Assembly (NCBI GenBank): GCA_964614375.1
Contig: CAZTLI010000056.1
Coordinates: 1 to 17,998 of the forward strand
Direction of reading: 5' to 3'
From: CAZTLI01 sp964614375
Lineage (GTDB): Bacteria; Chloroflexota; Anaerolineae; Aggregatilineales; Phototrophicaceae
Length of the DNA: 17,998 nucleotides
Part shown: in pieces, positions 8,200 through 15,697 of the stretch
Layout of the letters: each line of letters starts with the position of its first letter
How positions within the stretch are numbered: position 1 is the stretch's first letter
Program-made: the position numbers and the translations under genes
The notes under the pieces: model-generated
Database searches by the model: none
Told to the model about the DNA's origin: nothing
The model's input: only the letters and a program-made list of their open reading frames with translations

Positions 8200-8802
8200 A
8201 TGACCGCCACGACAGAGACTGAAGTCAAGTTCTATGTGACCAACCATAAAGCGATTCAGTCACGGCTCACAGCCCTTGAAGCCACGCTCCTGCATCCGCG
8301 TGTCTATGAGCGCAATGTGCGGTATGAAAATGCCGCCGAAACCCTGACCGCACAGGGAATTGTCGTCCGCTTGCGAGAAGATTCGCGTGTGCGCTTGACG
8401 TATAAATCGCCGGGAACAGTGCGTGATGGCATCATCAGCCGCTTTGAGGCAGAGGTTGATGTGAGCGATTTTGCAACGATGGAAGTCATACTGGGCAAAT
8501 TGGGTTATCACCCCTATATGATTTATGAGAAATATCGCACCACATATATATTGGCGGATACGGAAATTGTCCTCGATGAAATGCCTTTTGGTCATTTTGT
8601 TGAAATCGAGGGGCGTCCTGCCGCTATCGAAGCGACCATTGTACAGCTTCAGCTAACGGATACAACCCGTCTACCAGCGAGTTACGCGCGCCTGTTTGAG
8701 AACGTGCGCCATCATCTCAAGTTGGATATGCAGGATTTGACATTTGCTAATTTTGAAGGTGTTGCTGTGCCGTTCAGTGCGTTTCGACCCATCGAATTGT
8801 GA
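8200..8802 (+). CDS. CYTH-domain protein (class IV adenylate cyclase / triphosphatase family)
   Basis: This 200-residue protein is a CYTH triphosphate-tunnel enzyme. The N-terminal signature ExExK is present as Glu6-Thr-Glu8-Val-Lys10. Basic and acidic tunnel strands follow: VVRLREDSRVRLTYKSPG, then EKYRTTYILADTEIVLDEMPFGHFVEIEG, with the acidic residues that bind Mg in this family. Relatives are either class IV (CyaB-type) adenylate cyclases, making cAMP from ATP, or inorganic/thiamine triphosphatases; sequence by eye cannot separate these. It starts 4 bases after the unknown gene and is the last gene of the run. Its TGA stop (8800-8802) lies inside a CRP-like palindrome that may control the next operon, which makes the cyclase option worth testing. 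Fold is confident; activity is open. Confidence 0.85.
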   Translation: MTATTETEVKFYVTNHKAIQSRLTALEATLLHPRVYERNVRYENAAETLTAQGIVVRLREDSRVRLTYKSPGTVRDGIISRFEAEVDVSDFATMEVILGKLGYHPYMIYEKYRTTYILADTEIVLDEMPFGHFVEIEGRPAAIEATIVQLQLTDTTRLPASYARLFENVRHHLKLDMQDLTFANFEGVAVPFSAFRPIEL

Positions 8803-8813
8803 TAGAAATCACA
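8798..8813. promoter_or_regulatory. CRP/FNR-family-like operator, perfect TGTGA-N6-TCACA palindrome
   Basis: TGTGA (8798-8802) and TCACA (8809-8813) are separated by six bases, and the symmetry extends one more base outward and inward, giving a perfect 7-4-7 inverted repeat TTGTGAT-AGAA-ATCACAA at 8797-8814. This is the known half-site and spacing of cAMP-receptor-protein operators. Its centre (8805.5) is about 42-44 bases before the predicted transcription start, close to the -41.5 position of class II CRP-activated promoters. No T-tract follows, so it is not a good intrinsic terminator. No regulator gene is in the window. Confidence 0.5.
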
Positions 8814-8836
8814 AGTAGATTGGCGCTTGAACCGAC

Positions 8837-8842
8837 TATACT
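8837..8842 (+). promoter_or_regulatory. -10 box (TATACT) for the mutase/carboxylase operon
   Basis: TATACT matches TATAAT at five of six positions and lies in the 82-base gap before the mutase gene. No -35 hexamer is seen 16-18 bases upstream, as expected if an activator bound at 8798-8813 supplies that contact. Start of transcription would be near 8848-8850, giving a leader of about 36 bases. The box is overlapped by a short inverted repeat, ACTAT-ACTG-ATAGT (8835-8848), which may be chance. Confidence 0.45.
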
Positions 8843-8884
8843 GATAGTGATAATCAACCGGAAATGATGAGGAGTAGCATCGGC

Positions 8885-10543
8885 ATGACGAAGAACGGTA
8901 ACGCCACACACAATTGGGAAGAAACGCGCGTCGCGCCTATTTTGAAACGTTTCCCGGAGCGCAAGGCCGAGTTTGAAACATCATCCGGTATTCCGGTGAA
9001 ACGCCTGTATACGTTGGATGACATACAAGACGATTACGATGAAGCGCTGGGTTATCCCGGTGAATATCCCTTTACGCGCGGTGTCCAACCCACAATGTAT
9101 CGCAGTCGTTTCTGGACGATGCGCCAGTATGCTGGATTCGGTACAGCCGAGGAGAGCAATCAGCGTTATCGTTTCCTGCTGGAACAGGGACAAAGCGGGC
9201 TATCTGTGGCATTCGATTTGCCGACTCAAATTGGTTATGATGCGGATGATCCGATGGCGATGGGCGAGGTAGGAAAGGTTGGCGTAAGTATCAGCAGTCT
9301 ACGCGATATGGAAACGCTGTTTGACCAGATTCCATTGGATAAAGTCTCGACCAGTATGACGATAAACGCGCCCGCAGCCGTTTTGCTGGCGATGTATATC
9401 GCTGTCGGTAAAAAGCAAGGGGTTGAACCGCATAAGCTGCGCGGGACAGTCCAGAACGACATCCTCAAGGAATATATCGCGCGTGGGACATATATCTTTC
9501 CACCGCGTCCGTCTATGCGCCTCATCACGGACTTATTCGCTTACTGCAAAACCGACGTGCCGCACTGGAACACCATCAGCATCAGTGGTTATCACATTCG
9601 TGAAGCCGGCAGCACTGCCGTGCAAGAGGTGGCATTTACGCTGGCGAATGGTATCGCCTATGTCGAAGCGGCAATCCGGGCAGGGCTTGATGTGGATGAT
9701 TTTGCGCCGCAGCTTTCATTCTTCTTCAATGCCCACAATAATTTTCTGGAGGAGGTCGCCAAATTCCGTGCGGCACGGCGTTTGTGGGCGAAAATCATGC
9801 GAAAGCGCTTCAAGGCACAAAATGAAAAAAGCTGGATGCTGCGTTTTCATACACAAACCGGTGGCAGTACGCTTACGGCGCAACAGCCCGATAATAATAT
9901 CGTGCGCGTCGCCCTGCAAGCGCTGGCAGCCGTGCTGGGTGGCACGCAGTCGCTGCATACCAATAGCAAAGATGAAGCCCTTGCGCTGCCGACTGAACAC
10001 GCCGTACAGGTGGCCCTGCGTACACAGCAAATCATCGCCCATGAAACGGGTGCTGCCGATACAATCGACCCCCTCGCAGGCAGTTATTACATCGAATCTT
10101 TGACCGATGAAATCGAAACCCGCGCGCAAGACTATATCGACAAGATTGATGCCATGGGTGGGGCAATGGCTGCGATTGAAGACGGATATATGAACACAGA
10201 AATTCAGGATGCGGCCTATAGCTATCAACGGGCTGTCGAAGTGGGGGAGGCGATTATCGTCGGCGTGAATGAGTTTGTGGTGGATGAAGACCTCGAACAA
10301 GACCTGCTGCGTGTAGACCCGGCAATTGAAGCCGCACAGCGCCAGCGGTTGGCAGACTTGCGTGCCGCGCGTGATAACGATAAGGTTGGTGAACTGCGTA
10401 ATCATTTGGCAGCCGCTGCGGAAGGCAGCGATAACCTCATGCCTTATATCATTCACTGTGTCGAACACGATGTGACTCTCGGCGAAATTTGCCATACCCT
10501 GCGCGAAGTGTTTGGTGAGTATCGCCCACAGGTGATGATATAG
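8885..10543 (+). CDS. mcmA1: methylmalonyl-CoA mutase, large (catalytic) subunit
   Basis: This 552-residue protein is the TIM-barrel subunit that turns (R)-methylmalonyl-CoA into succinyl-CoA with adenosylcobalamin. YPFTRGVQPTMYRSRFW, RQYAGFG, GLSVAFDLPTQIGYD, GTVQNDILKEYIARGTYI and SISGYHIREAG are family blocks. By alignment to the Propionibacterium enzyme (offset 7), Arg75, Tyr82, Gln190, Arg200 and His237 correspond to Arg82, Tyr89, Gln197, Arg207 and His244. Tyr plus Arg at the 89/207 positions is the methylmalonyl type; isobutyryl-CoA mutases carry Phe and Gln. The protein ends after the barrel: the B12-binding domain (DxHxxG) is absent and must be on a separate subunit, not found here. 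ATG 8885 follows GAGGAG (8869-8874) with a 10-base spacer; an ATG at 8864 has no ribosome site. First gene of the putative carboxylase operon. Confidence 0.95.
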   Translation: MTKNGNATHNWEETRVAPILKRFPERKAEFETSSGIPVKRLYTLDDIQDDYDEALGYPGEYPFTRGVQPTMYRSRFWTMRQYAGFGTAEESNQRYRFLLEQGQSGLSVAFDLPTQIGYDADDPMAMGEVGKVGVSISSLRDMETLFDQIPLDKVSTSMTINAPAAVLLAMYIAVGKKQGVEPHKLRGTVQNDILKEYIARGTYIFPPRPSMRLITDLFAYCKTDVPHWNTISISGYHIREAGSTAVQEVAFTLANGIAYVEAAIRAGLDVDDFAPQLSFFFNAHNNFLEEVAKFRAARRLWAKIMRKRFKAQNEKSWMLRFHTQTGGSTLTAQQPDNNIVRVALQALAAVLGGTQSLHTNSKDEALALPTEHAVQVALRTQQIIAHETGAADTIDPLAGSYYIESLTDEIETRAQDYIDKIDAMGGAMAAIEDGYMNTEIQDAAYSYQRAVEVGEAIIVGVNEFVVDEDLEQDLLRVDPAIEAAQRQRLADLRAARDNDKVGELRNHLAAAAEGSDNLMPYIIHCVEHDVTLGEICHTLREVFGEYRPQVMI

Positions 10544-10565
10544 GGTATAGTAGGAAGTCGAGATT

Positions 10566-10850
10566 GTGAGACAACCAGACCAACGGAGTTTTAGGTTGAG
10601 ACCGATTATCATCGCCATAAGCCTGCTCACTGCCATTGCCTTCTTAGCATTGTCAATCATTTCAGCATGGCAAATCTTCACATTATCGTTGGATAACAGC
10701 AGTTCCATTCGCGCGGAATTGTGGATATTGATGGTGCTGTGTTTTGTTGGTGGCATCGTCCTACTGGGTATTGCGTGGGGCATTGTCGAAATGACGGGAC
10801 GCTCTGCCGATGAAACCGAAGCTGCAACATTGGTCCCGGCAGCAGAATAA
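10566..10850 (+). CDS. small membrane protein, two helices, unknown function
   Basis: This 94-residue protein is not recognised. It has a basic N-terminus (RQPDQRSFRLRP), two hydrophobic helices (IIIAISLLTAIAFLALSIISAW and LWILMVLCFVGGIVLLGIAW) and an acidic tail (SADETEAATLVPAAE). The basic start and acidic end suggest both ends are cytoplasmic. The start is GTG at 10566, supported by AGGAAG (10552-10557) with an 8-base spacer; a TTG at 10596 is less likely. It follows the mutase by 22 bases and precedes the TIR gene by 47 bases, so it is probably in the same transcript. Nothing ties it to the carboxylation pathway. Confidence 0.65.
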   Translation: MRQPDQRSFRLRPIIIAISLLTAIAFLALSIISAWQIFTLSLDNSSSIRAELWILMVLCFVGGIVLLGIAWGIVEMTGRSADETEAATLVPAAE

Positions 10851-10897
10851 AATAGCGCGTCCATACGCCTCACATCGTCGGATATGATGAATACACG

Positions 10898-11683
10898 ATG
10901 ACTGCATTAGATGAGTTTCTGCAAAGTGTGTCACAACGGCCTTTACCGCGAAATCCCGTCGCGCGCATCCGCACTTTAGCCAAAGAATTGGCGGAAGGCG
11001 CAGCGGCAGAATTGTGGGCAGTGCAATTCTTTACGCAGGGTTTTCCCGGGTTGCCCGGTCATGAAGATGACACGCTTTATTTGCCGCAGCCCGAATTTAT
11101 CCGCCAGTATCTGTATCAGCGTTGGGGAAGTTATGGCGCATTCCCTGATTTGAGTTTGCTGGAACGTATGGGTTATTTGACGCTGTTGGGTGGTGACCGC
11201 TTCTCGAATACCTATAGTTTGACCCAGGCGGCCTTTGCATTGGTTGAGACGGTTGAACCATCGACCATTTTTATTTCGTACAAACGCAGTGAAAGCAGTG
11301 CCTTTGCCTTATTATTGGTGGCACGATTGAAAGAAGCCGGATTACAACCGTTTTTGGATATGGCGCTGATTCCCGGTGAAGATTGGCGGGCAGGGTTACA
11401 AGAACGGGTACAATCACAGGATTACTTCATCGTCCTGCTTGGTAACGATACATTGCGCTCAGAGGTAACGCGGCATGAGATTGCATGGGCGGTTGAAGCC
11501 GAAAAAGTGATTATCCCTATTTGGCACAATGGATTTGTTTATCAGCCCGGTGGGTGGGATGTGTCGCCTGAAATCGACCAGGTGTTGACTCATACCCATA
11601 CCATTCGTGTGGTTGAAGAGAACCCGCTAGCCTATAATAATGCCATCGTTGAACTGTTGAATCGCTTTGGATATACCCCATGA
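10898..11683 (+). CDS. TIR-domain protein with N-terminal winged-helix-like region
   Basis: This 261-residue protein has a C-terminal TIR domain from about 121 to 215. STIFISYKRSE (122-132) is the first strand and box 1; LKEAGLQPFLDMALIPGEDW (144-163) includes the BB-loop; YFIVLLGNDTLRSEV (176-190) is box 2; TRHEIAWAVEAEKVIIPIW follows. Glu194 on that helix is a candidate for the catalytic Glu of NAD-cleaving TIR domains. Residues 1-115 are not recognised; LLERMGYLTLLGGDRFSNTYSLTQAAFAL reads like the end of a winged helix. TIR proteins act as NADase effectors in antiphage defence or as scaffolds; a metabolic role would be new. The start lacks a strong ribosome site; TATGAT at 10883-10888 could give a near-leaderless transcript. 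Its stop overlaps the next start (ATGA, 11680-11683), so the pair is coupled. Confidence 0.88.
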   Translation: MTALDEFLQSVSQRPLPRNPVARIRTLAKELAEGAAAELWAVQFFTQGFPGLPGHEDDTLYLPQPEFIRQYLYQRWGSYGAFPDLSLLERMGYLTLLGGDRFSNTYSLTQAAFALVETVEPSTIFISYKRSESSAFALLLVARLKEAGLQPFLDMALIPGEDWRAGLQERVQSQDYFIVLLGNDTLRSEVTRHEIAWAVEAEKVIIPIWHNGFVYQPGGWDVSPEIDQVLTHTHTIRVVEENPLAYNNAIVELLNRFGYTP

Positions 11684-12111
11684 CGCGCGGGCGTCCACGA
11701 TTCTGGCTGCTCTGGTTGGTGTGGGTGGTGGTGCTGACCCTATTTCAAATCGGCGCCGCAATACAAGTGTTACAGATACCAGAGAATGTGGTTGAACAAA
11801 TTAGTTTGTCACTGCCGTTTGAATTTGTGGTGAGCATCGTGTGGTCGCTGGTGTTTGGCTGGTTAGCAGTGGTTATTGTCCGTAATCATCACCACGCGCT
11901 GCGGTATACTATAGGGGCAACGGTTGGTCTTATTGCCTATCGCGCGCTGCATCGCATCATATTTAGTCGCGCGGACTATGAGCAGGGACGAATACCATTT
12001 TTAGTCGCTATCATAGTCGTCATAATAGGAATTACGCTGATTGCGCTTGTGATTGCACGACGAGCGCACAACACACTAAGGGAGAATGCGTCGGATGGTG
12101 GCAAATCCTAA
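11680..12111 (+). CDS. polytopic membrane protein coupled to the TIR gene, unknown function
   Basis: This 143-residue protein is not recognised. It shows about four hydrophobic segments: FWLLWLVWVVVLTLFQIGAA, FVVSIVWSLVFGWLAVVIV, YTIGATVGLIAYRAL, and FLVAIIVVIIGITLIALVIA, followed by a basic tail. Its ATG overlaps the TIR stop codon by 4 bases, and the carboxyltransferase start lies inside its last codons, so all three are probably translated in coupled fashion. A small multi-helix partner next to a TIR protein could be a membrane effector, an anchor or unrelated; sequence does not decide. Confidence 0.7.
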   Translation: MTRGRPRFWLLWLVWVVVLTLFQIGAAIQVLQIPENVVEQISLSLPFEFVVSIVWSLVFGWLAVVIVRNHHHALRYTIGATVGLIAYRALHRIIFSRADYEQGRIPFLVAIIVVIIGITLIALVIARRAHNTLRENASDGGKS

Positions 12112-13645
12112 AATAGATGAACTGAGAAATAAACGCGCAGAGAGTCAAGCTGGGGGTGGCGAAGAACGCATTGCCCGCCAGCACGAACGGGGTAAGAAAA
12201 CCGCGCACGAACGATTAGATATTTTGCTCGACCCCGGCAGCTTTCGGGAATTAGATGCGTTTGCCCAGCACCGCAATAGTGACTTTGGCCTGGATAAAAA
12301 CCGCCCGATGGGAGATAGTGTCGTCACGGGCTGGGGGACGATTGACGGGCGTTTGGTCTATGTCTATTCACAAGATTTCACCGTTATGGGCGGCACACTC
12401 AGCGAAGCGCATTCCCGCAAAATTTGCAAAATAATGGATATGGCGATGAAGGTGGGTGCGCCCTTAATCGGTTTGAATGACAGCGGCGGCGCACGCATTC
12501 AGGAGGGTGTTGATAGTCTGGGTGGTTATGCCGACATTTTCTTGCGAAATACAATGGCAAGCGGTGTTATCCCCCAGATTAGCGTCATCATGGGGCCGTG
12601 TGCCGGTGGCGCGGTCTATAGCCCGGCACTCACCGATTATATCATCATGGTTAAAGATACCAGTTATATGTTTATTACTGGCCCGGATGTTGTCAAGCAA
12701 GTGCTCAATGAAGAAGTGACATTTGAAGGGTTGGGTGGTGCCAGTGTTCATGCCGCAAAAAGCGGTGTTGCCCATCTGGTGGCGGATGACGAAACGCAAT
12801 CGCTGCTGATGGTGCGCGAACTGCTCAGCTATTTACCGCAAAACAATATGGAAGACTCGCCATTTGTCGCCACGACAGATGACCCGCTGCGTGCCGACCC
12901 GGAATTAGATGAGGTCGTGCCAGTTGACCCCAATAAACCGTATGACATGAAAGATGTCATCAATAAAATCGTTGATGATGGCATCTTCTTTGAAGTGCAT
13001 GAAGAATATGCCCAGAATGTTGTGGTCGGTTATGCGCGTATGGGTGGTCACAGCGTTGGTATTGTGGCGAACCAACCTATGGTACTGGCAGGCGTGCTCG
13101 ACATCAAAGCCAGCAATAAAGCGGCGCGTTTCATTCGTAATTGCGACTGTTTCAATATTCCCATCATTACTTTGGTGGATGTACCCGGTTATCTGCCCGG
13201 TACCGATCAGGAACACAATGGCATTATTTCGTCTGGCGCGAAATTGCTGTATGCCTATTGCGAAGCGACTGTGCCCAAGTTGACTGTCACAACGCGCAAA
13301 TCCTATGGCGGTGCATACTGCGTGATGAGCAGCAAGCATATTCGCGGCGACCTCAATCTGGCTTGGCCCACTGCTGAAATCGCGGTCATGGGGCCAGAGG
13401 GCGCGGTGGAAATCATCTATCGGCGTGAACTCCAAGCCGCCGCAGACCCGGTTGCGAAGAAAAAGGAACTGGCGGCGGAATATCGCGAAAAATTCGCCAA
13501 CCCGTATATTGCCGCCGGGCGCGGCTACATTGACGATGTGATTGAACCGCGCGATACCCGCCCGCGCCTCATTAATGCGCTGGAAGTGCTGCAAAACAAG
13601 CGCGATGTCAATCCGCCTCGTAAGCACGGCAATATTCCCCTATAG
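12095..13645 (+). CDS. pccB: propionyl-CoA carboxylase beta subunit (carboxyltransferase)
   Basis: This 516-residue biotin-dependent carboxyltransferase moves CO2 from carboxybiotin to an acyl-CoA, very likely propionyl-CoA giving (S)-methylmalonyl-CoA. The N-half has NDSGGARIQEGVDSLGGYAD and MGPCAGGAVYSPALTDYIIM, the first oxyanion-hole region, then ITGPDVVKQVLNEEVTFEGLGG; the C-half has LVDVPGYLPGTDQEHNGII and RKSYGGAYCVMSSKHIRGD, the second. These blocks and the length match PccB-type enzymes closely; acetyl-CoA use is possible but the mutase/epimerase context favours propionyl-CoA. ATG 12095 is preferred because AAGGGAG (12078-12084) lies 10 bases upstream; an ATG at 12086 is only 1 base from that site. 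It overlaps the membrane-protein gene by 17 bases. Confidence 0.93.
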   Translation: MVANPKIDELRNKRAESQAGGGEERIARQHERGKKTAHERLDILLDPGSFRELDAFAQHRNSDFGLDKNRPMGDSVVTGWGTIDGRLVYVYSQDFTVMGGTLSEAHSRKICKIMDMAMKVGAPLIGLNDSGGARIQEGVDSLGGYADIFLRNTMASGVIPQISVIMGPCAGGAVYSPALTDYIIMVKDTSYMFITGPDVVKQVLNEEVTFEGLGGASVHAAKSGVAHLVADDETQSLLMVRELLSYLPQNNMEDSPFVATTDDPLRADPELDEVVPVDPNKPYDMKDVINKIVDDGIFFEVHEEYAQNVVVGYARMGGHSVGIVANQPMVLAGVLDIKASNKAARFIRNCDCFNIPIITLVDVPGYLPGTDQEHNGIISSGAKLLYAYCEATVPKLTVTTRKSYGGAYCVMSSKHIRGDLNLAWPTAEIAVMGPEGAVEIIYRRELQAAADPVAKKKELAAEYREKFANPYIAAGRGYIDDVIEPRDTRPRLINALEVLQNKRDVNPPRKHGNIPL

Positions 13646-13654
13646 GAGGCGACA

Positions 13655-15181
13655 ATGGCAGATAAACAGCAAACCAACATCAATAAGATTTTAATCGCCA
13701 ATCGGGGCGAAATTGCCATTCGTGTTATTCGTGCCGCCCGCGATTTAGGCATTGCAACGGTATCGGTCTATTCCGATGCAGACCGGGCTGCACTCCATGT
13801 GCGTTATGCCGATGAAGCGGTCCATATCGGTGGGCCGCGCCCGGCAGAGAGTTATCTTCGCAAAGAGAAAATCATTGACGCTGCCCGCAAAACCGGTGCG
13901 GATGCCATCCATCCCGGTTATGGGTTTCTGGCGGAAAATGCCGAATTCGCGCAAATGGTGATGGACGCAGGTATCACATGGATAGGCCCGCCGCCAGATG
14001 CGATTGCCACAATGGGCGACAAAGAACAGGCGCGCAAAGCGGTACGCAAATATGATGTGCCGCTTATTCCGGGGACCGATGCGGGTATGCGTGACGAAGA
14101 CCTTGCTGCCGCAGCGAAGGAAATCGGCTTCCCCGTGCTGATCAAAGCCGTTGCTGGGGGCGGTGGTAAGGGGATGCGTGCCGTTCACGACGCAAAAGAC
14201 TTCCGTGAAGCACTTGAAACAGCACGTCGTGAGGCCGAAAGCGCCTTTGGTAATGGCGATGTGTATATGGAGAAATTGCTAGTTGGCGCTCGGCACATTG
14301 AATTCCAAATCCTTGCCGATACACACGGTAACATCATCCATCTTGGTGAGCGCGAATGCTCGATTCAACGTCGGCATCAGAAACTCGTTGAAGAAGCGCC
14401 GAGTGTGTTTCTTGATCCAGACCTGCGTGAACGCATGGGCAAGATGGCGATTGCCGCCGCACAGTCCGTTAATTACGTTAACGCGGGCACGATTGAGTGT
14501 ATGGTCGATAAGGATAAGCACTACTATTTCCTCGAGATGAATACCCGGCTTCAGGTCGAACATCCTGTGACGGAACTGGTGACCGGTGTTGACCTCGCTA
14601 AAGAGCAAATCCGTATCGCGCGTGGGCGGCCTATGACCCCTACCAAGAGTTTCCTCGAACCACGCGGTTGGGCGATTGAATGCCGGATCAATGCCGAAGA
14701 CCCCTACAGTAATTTCATGCCGTCTACCGGGAAAATCACGACGATGATTGTGCCAACTGGCCCCGGCGTGCGGGTGGATAGCGGTGTGTATCCCGGCGCG
14801 GAAATCACACCTTACTACGATAGTATGATTGCAAAGCTGATCACATGGGGCGAAACACGCTCGGAGGCCATGTTGCGGATGCGGCGTGCGCTGTCCGAAT
14901 ACACCATCATGGGCTTGAAGCACAATATCCCGTTCCATATCAATTTGTTGAACAGCTTTAGCTTCATCGCAGGTCAAATCGACACCAATTTTGTCGAATC
15001 GCGCTTCAGCATGACTACTTACGAACAAGAGCCAACACAGGCAGAAGTTGAAACGGCAGCAATTGCCGCGACGCTGTTTGCCCATCGTAAACGGCAGTTA
15101 GCCGCACAGGTCGTCTCGCCCCCGAAGCGTGATGCCAGCAACTGGAAATGGATTGCCCGTTGGGAAAGGTTGCAGCGATGA
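13655..15181 (+). CDS. acyl-CoA carboxylase biotin carboxylase subunit (PccA N-part / AccC-like)
   Basis: This 508-residue ATP-grasp enzyme carboxylates biotin with ATP and bicarbonate. KILIANRGEIAIRVIRAARD is the canonical N-terminus; IHPGYGFLAENAEFA, IKAVAGGGGKGMRAV (ATP-binding glycine loop), HIEFQILADTHGNIIHLGERECSIQRRHQK and FLEMNTRLQVEHPVTELVTG (catalytic Glu/Asn/Arg) follow, then the C-subdomain with GWAIECRINAEDP. About 55 residues extend past the usual 450-residue AccC core, ending WKWIARWERLQR; in one-chain propionyl-CoA carboxylases this is where the biotin-carboxylase domain passes into the BT domain. AGGAGG (13644-13649) overlaps the previous stop and lies 5 bases before the ATG, a strong site. 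The TGA overlaps the next ATG (ATGA, 15178-15181). Confidence 0.95.
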   Translation: MADKQQTNINKILIANRGEIAIRVIRAARDLGIATVSVYSDADRAALHVRYADEAVHIGGPRPAESYLRKEKIIDAARKTGADAIHPGYGFLAENAEFAQMVMDAGITWIGPPPDAIATMGDKEQARKAVRKYDVPLIPGTDAGMRDEDLAAAAKEIGFPVLIKAVAGGGGKGMRAVHDAKDFREALETARREAESAFGNGDVYMEKLLVGARHIEFQILADTHGNIIHLGERECSIQRRHQKLVEEAPSVFLDPDLRERMGKMAIAAAQSVNYVNAGTIECMVDKDKHYYFLEMNTRLQVEHPVTELVTGVDLAKEQIRIARGRPMTPTKSFLEPRGWAIECRINAEDPYSNFMPSTGKITTMIVPTGPGVRVDSGVYPGAEITPYYDSMIAKLITWGETRSEAMLRMRRALSEYTIMGLKHNIPFHINLLNSFSFIAGQIDTNFVESRFSMTTYEQEPTQAEVETAAIAATLFAHRKRQLAAQVVSPPKRDASNWKWIARWERLQR

Positions 15182-15687
15182 AATATGTCACCATCATCAA
15201 TGACGAGCAGTTTGAAATTGAAATCGACAAAAATGGCGGCATCCTCCTGAACGGCGAACCACGCAACGTTGATTTTCTGACATTGGGGCCATCCCTCTAT
15301 TCGGTAATCACCGATGACCGTTCATTGGAGGTGGTTATCGAGGAGACTGAGGGCATTCATCAGGTGCTGCTTGGTGGACGTATGTATGACGCGCAAGTTC
15401 TGGATGAGCGTGCGCTGCTGATGGTGCAGCGTCGCGGCGGTCTCGGTAGTTCATCGGGTGAAGTGCCTGCCCCCATGCCCGGACTGATTGTCAAAGTGAC
15501 GTGCGAAGTCGGGCAAGAAGTTACCAAAGGTGATACTGTCGTGATTCTCGAATCTATGAAGATGCAGAACGAACTTAAAGCACCCATCAACGGTGTTGTC
15601 GAATCGATTCACTGTCAGGCAGGCCAAACTGTCGATAAAAACGCGACACTCATCATCATTGCCTCTCCAGAAGTTGACGAAGATTAA
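15178..15687 (+). CDS. biotin carboxyl carrier subunit with BT-like N-terminal domain
   Basis: This 169-residue protein carries the biotin of the carboxylase. The C-half (95-165) is a biotinyl domain: PAPMPGLIVKV, then ESMKMQNEL with Lys128 as the biotinylated residue, then HCQAGQTVDKNATLIII. The N-half (1-85) is beta-rich (KYVTIINDEQFEIEID, LEVVIEETEGIHQVLL) and has the position and character of the BT domain of PccA, which docks the carrier to the carboxyltransferase. The linker is short (QRRGGLGSSSGEV). ATG 15178 overlaps the biotin carboxylase stop by 4 bases, so the two chains should be made in balanced amounts; a farther upstream in-frame start is unlikely. Last gene of the operon, followed by a stem-loop. 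Confidence 0.93.
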   Translation: MKYVTIINDEQFEIEIDKNGGILLNGEPRNVDFLTLGPSLYSVITDDRSLEVVIEETEGIHQVLLGGRMYDAQVLDERALLMVQRRGGLGSSSGEVPAPMPGLIVKVTCEVGQEVTKGDTVVILESMKMQNELKAPINGVVESIHCQAGQTVDKNATLIIIASPEVDED

Positions 15688-15697
15688 CCGCGTAGGT

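Noticed and set aside
8797..8814. The palindrome at the CYTH stop read as an intrinsic terminator
   Set aside because: The stem is AT-rich with a 4-base loop and is followed by GTAGATTGG with no T-tract; the TGTGA-N6-TCACA match fits an operator better.
9716..10873. A 385-codon open frame on the minus strand, antisense to the mutase gene
   Set aside because: It is an antisense shadow: the plus-strand mutase has full family motifs, while this translation is rich in Cys, His and Ile, has no recognisable domain and no ribosome site.
12905..13627. A 240-codon minus-strand open frame opposite the carboxyltransferase gene
   Set aside because: Shadow of pccB with no start signal or motif of its own.
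10898..13645. The TIR region as part of a known named defence system
   Set aside because: No nucleotide-signal synthase, SIR2, STAND ATPase, Argonaute or Thoeris ThsA-type partner is encoded nearby, so no known system name is supported.
14279..15085. A 268-codon minus-strand open frame opposite the biotin carboxylase
   Set aside because: Shadow of a highly conserved gene; no family features and unusual composition.
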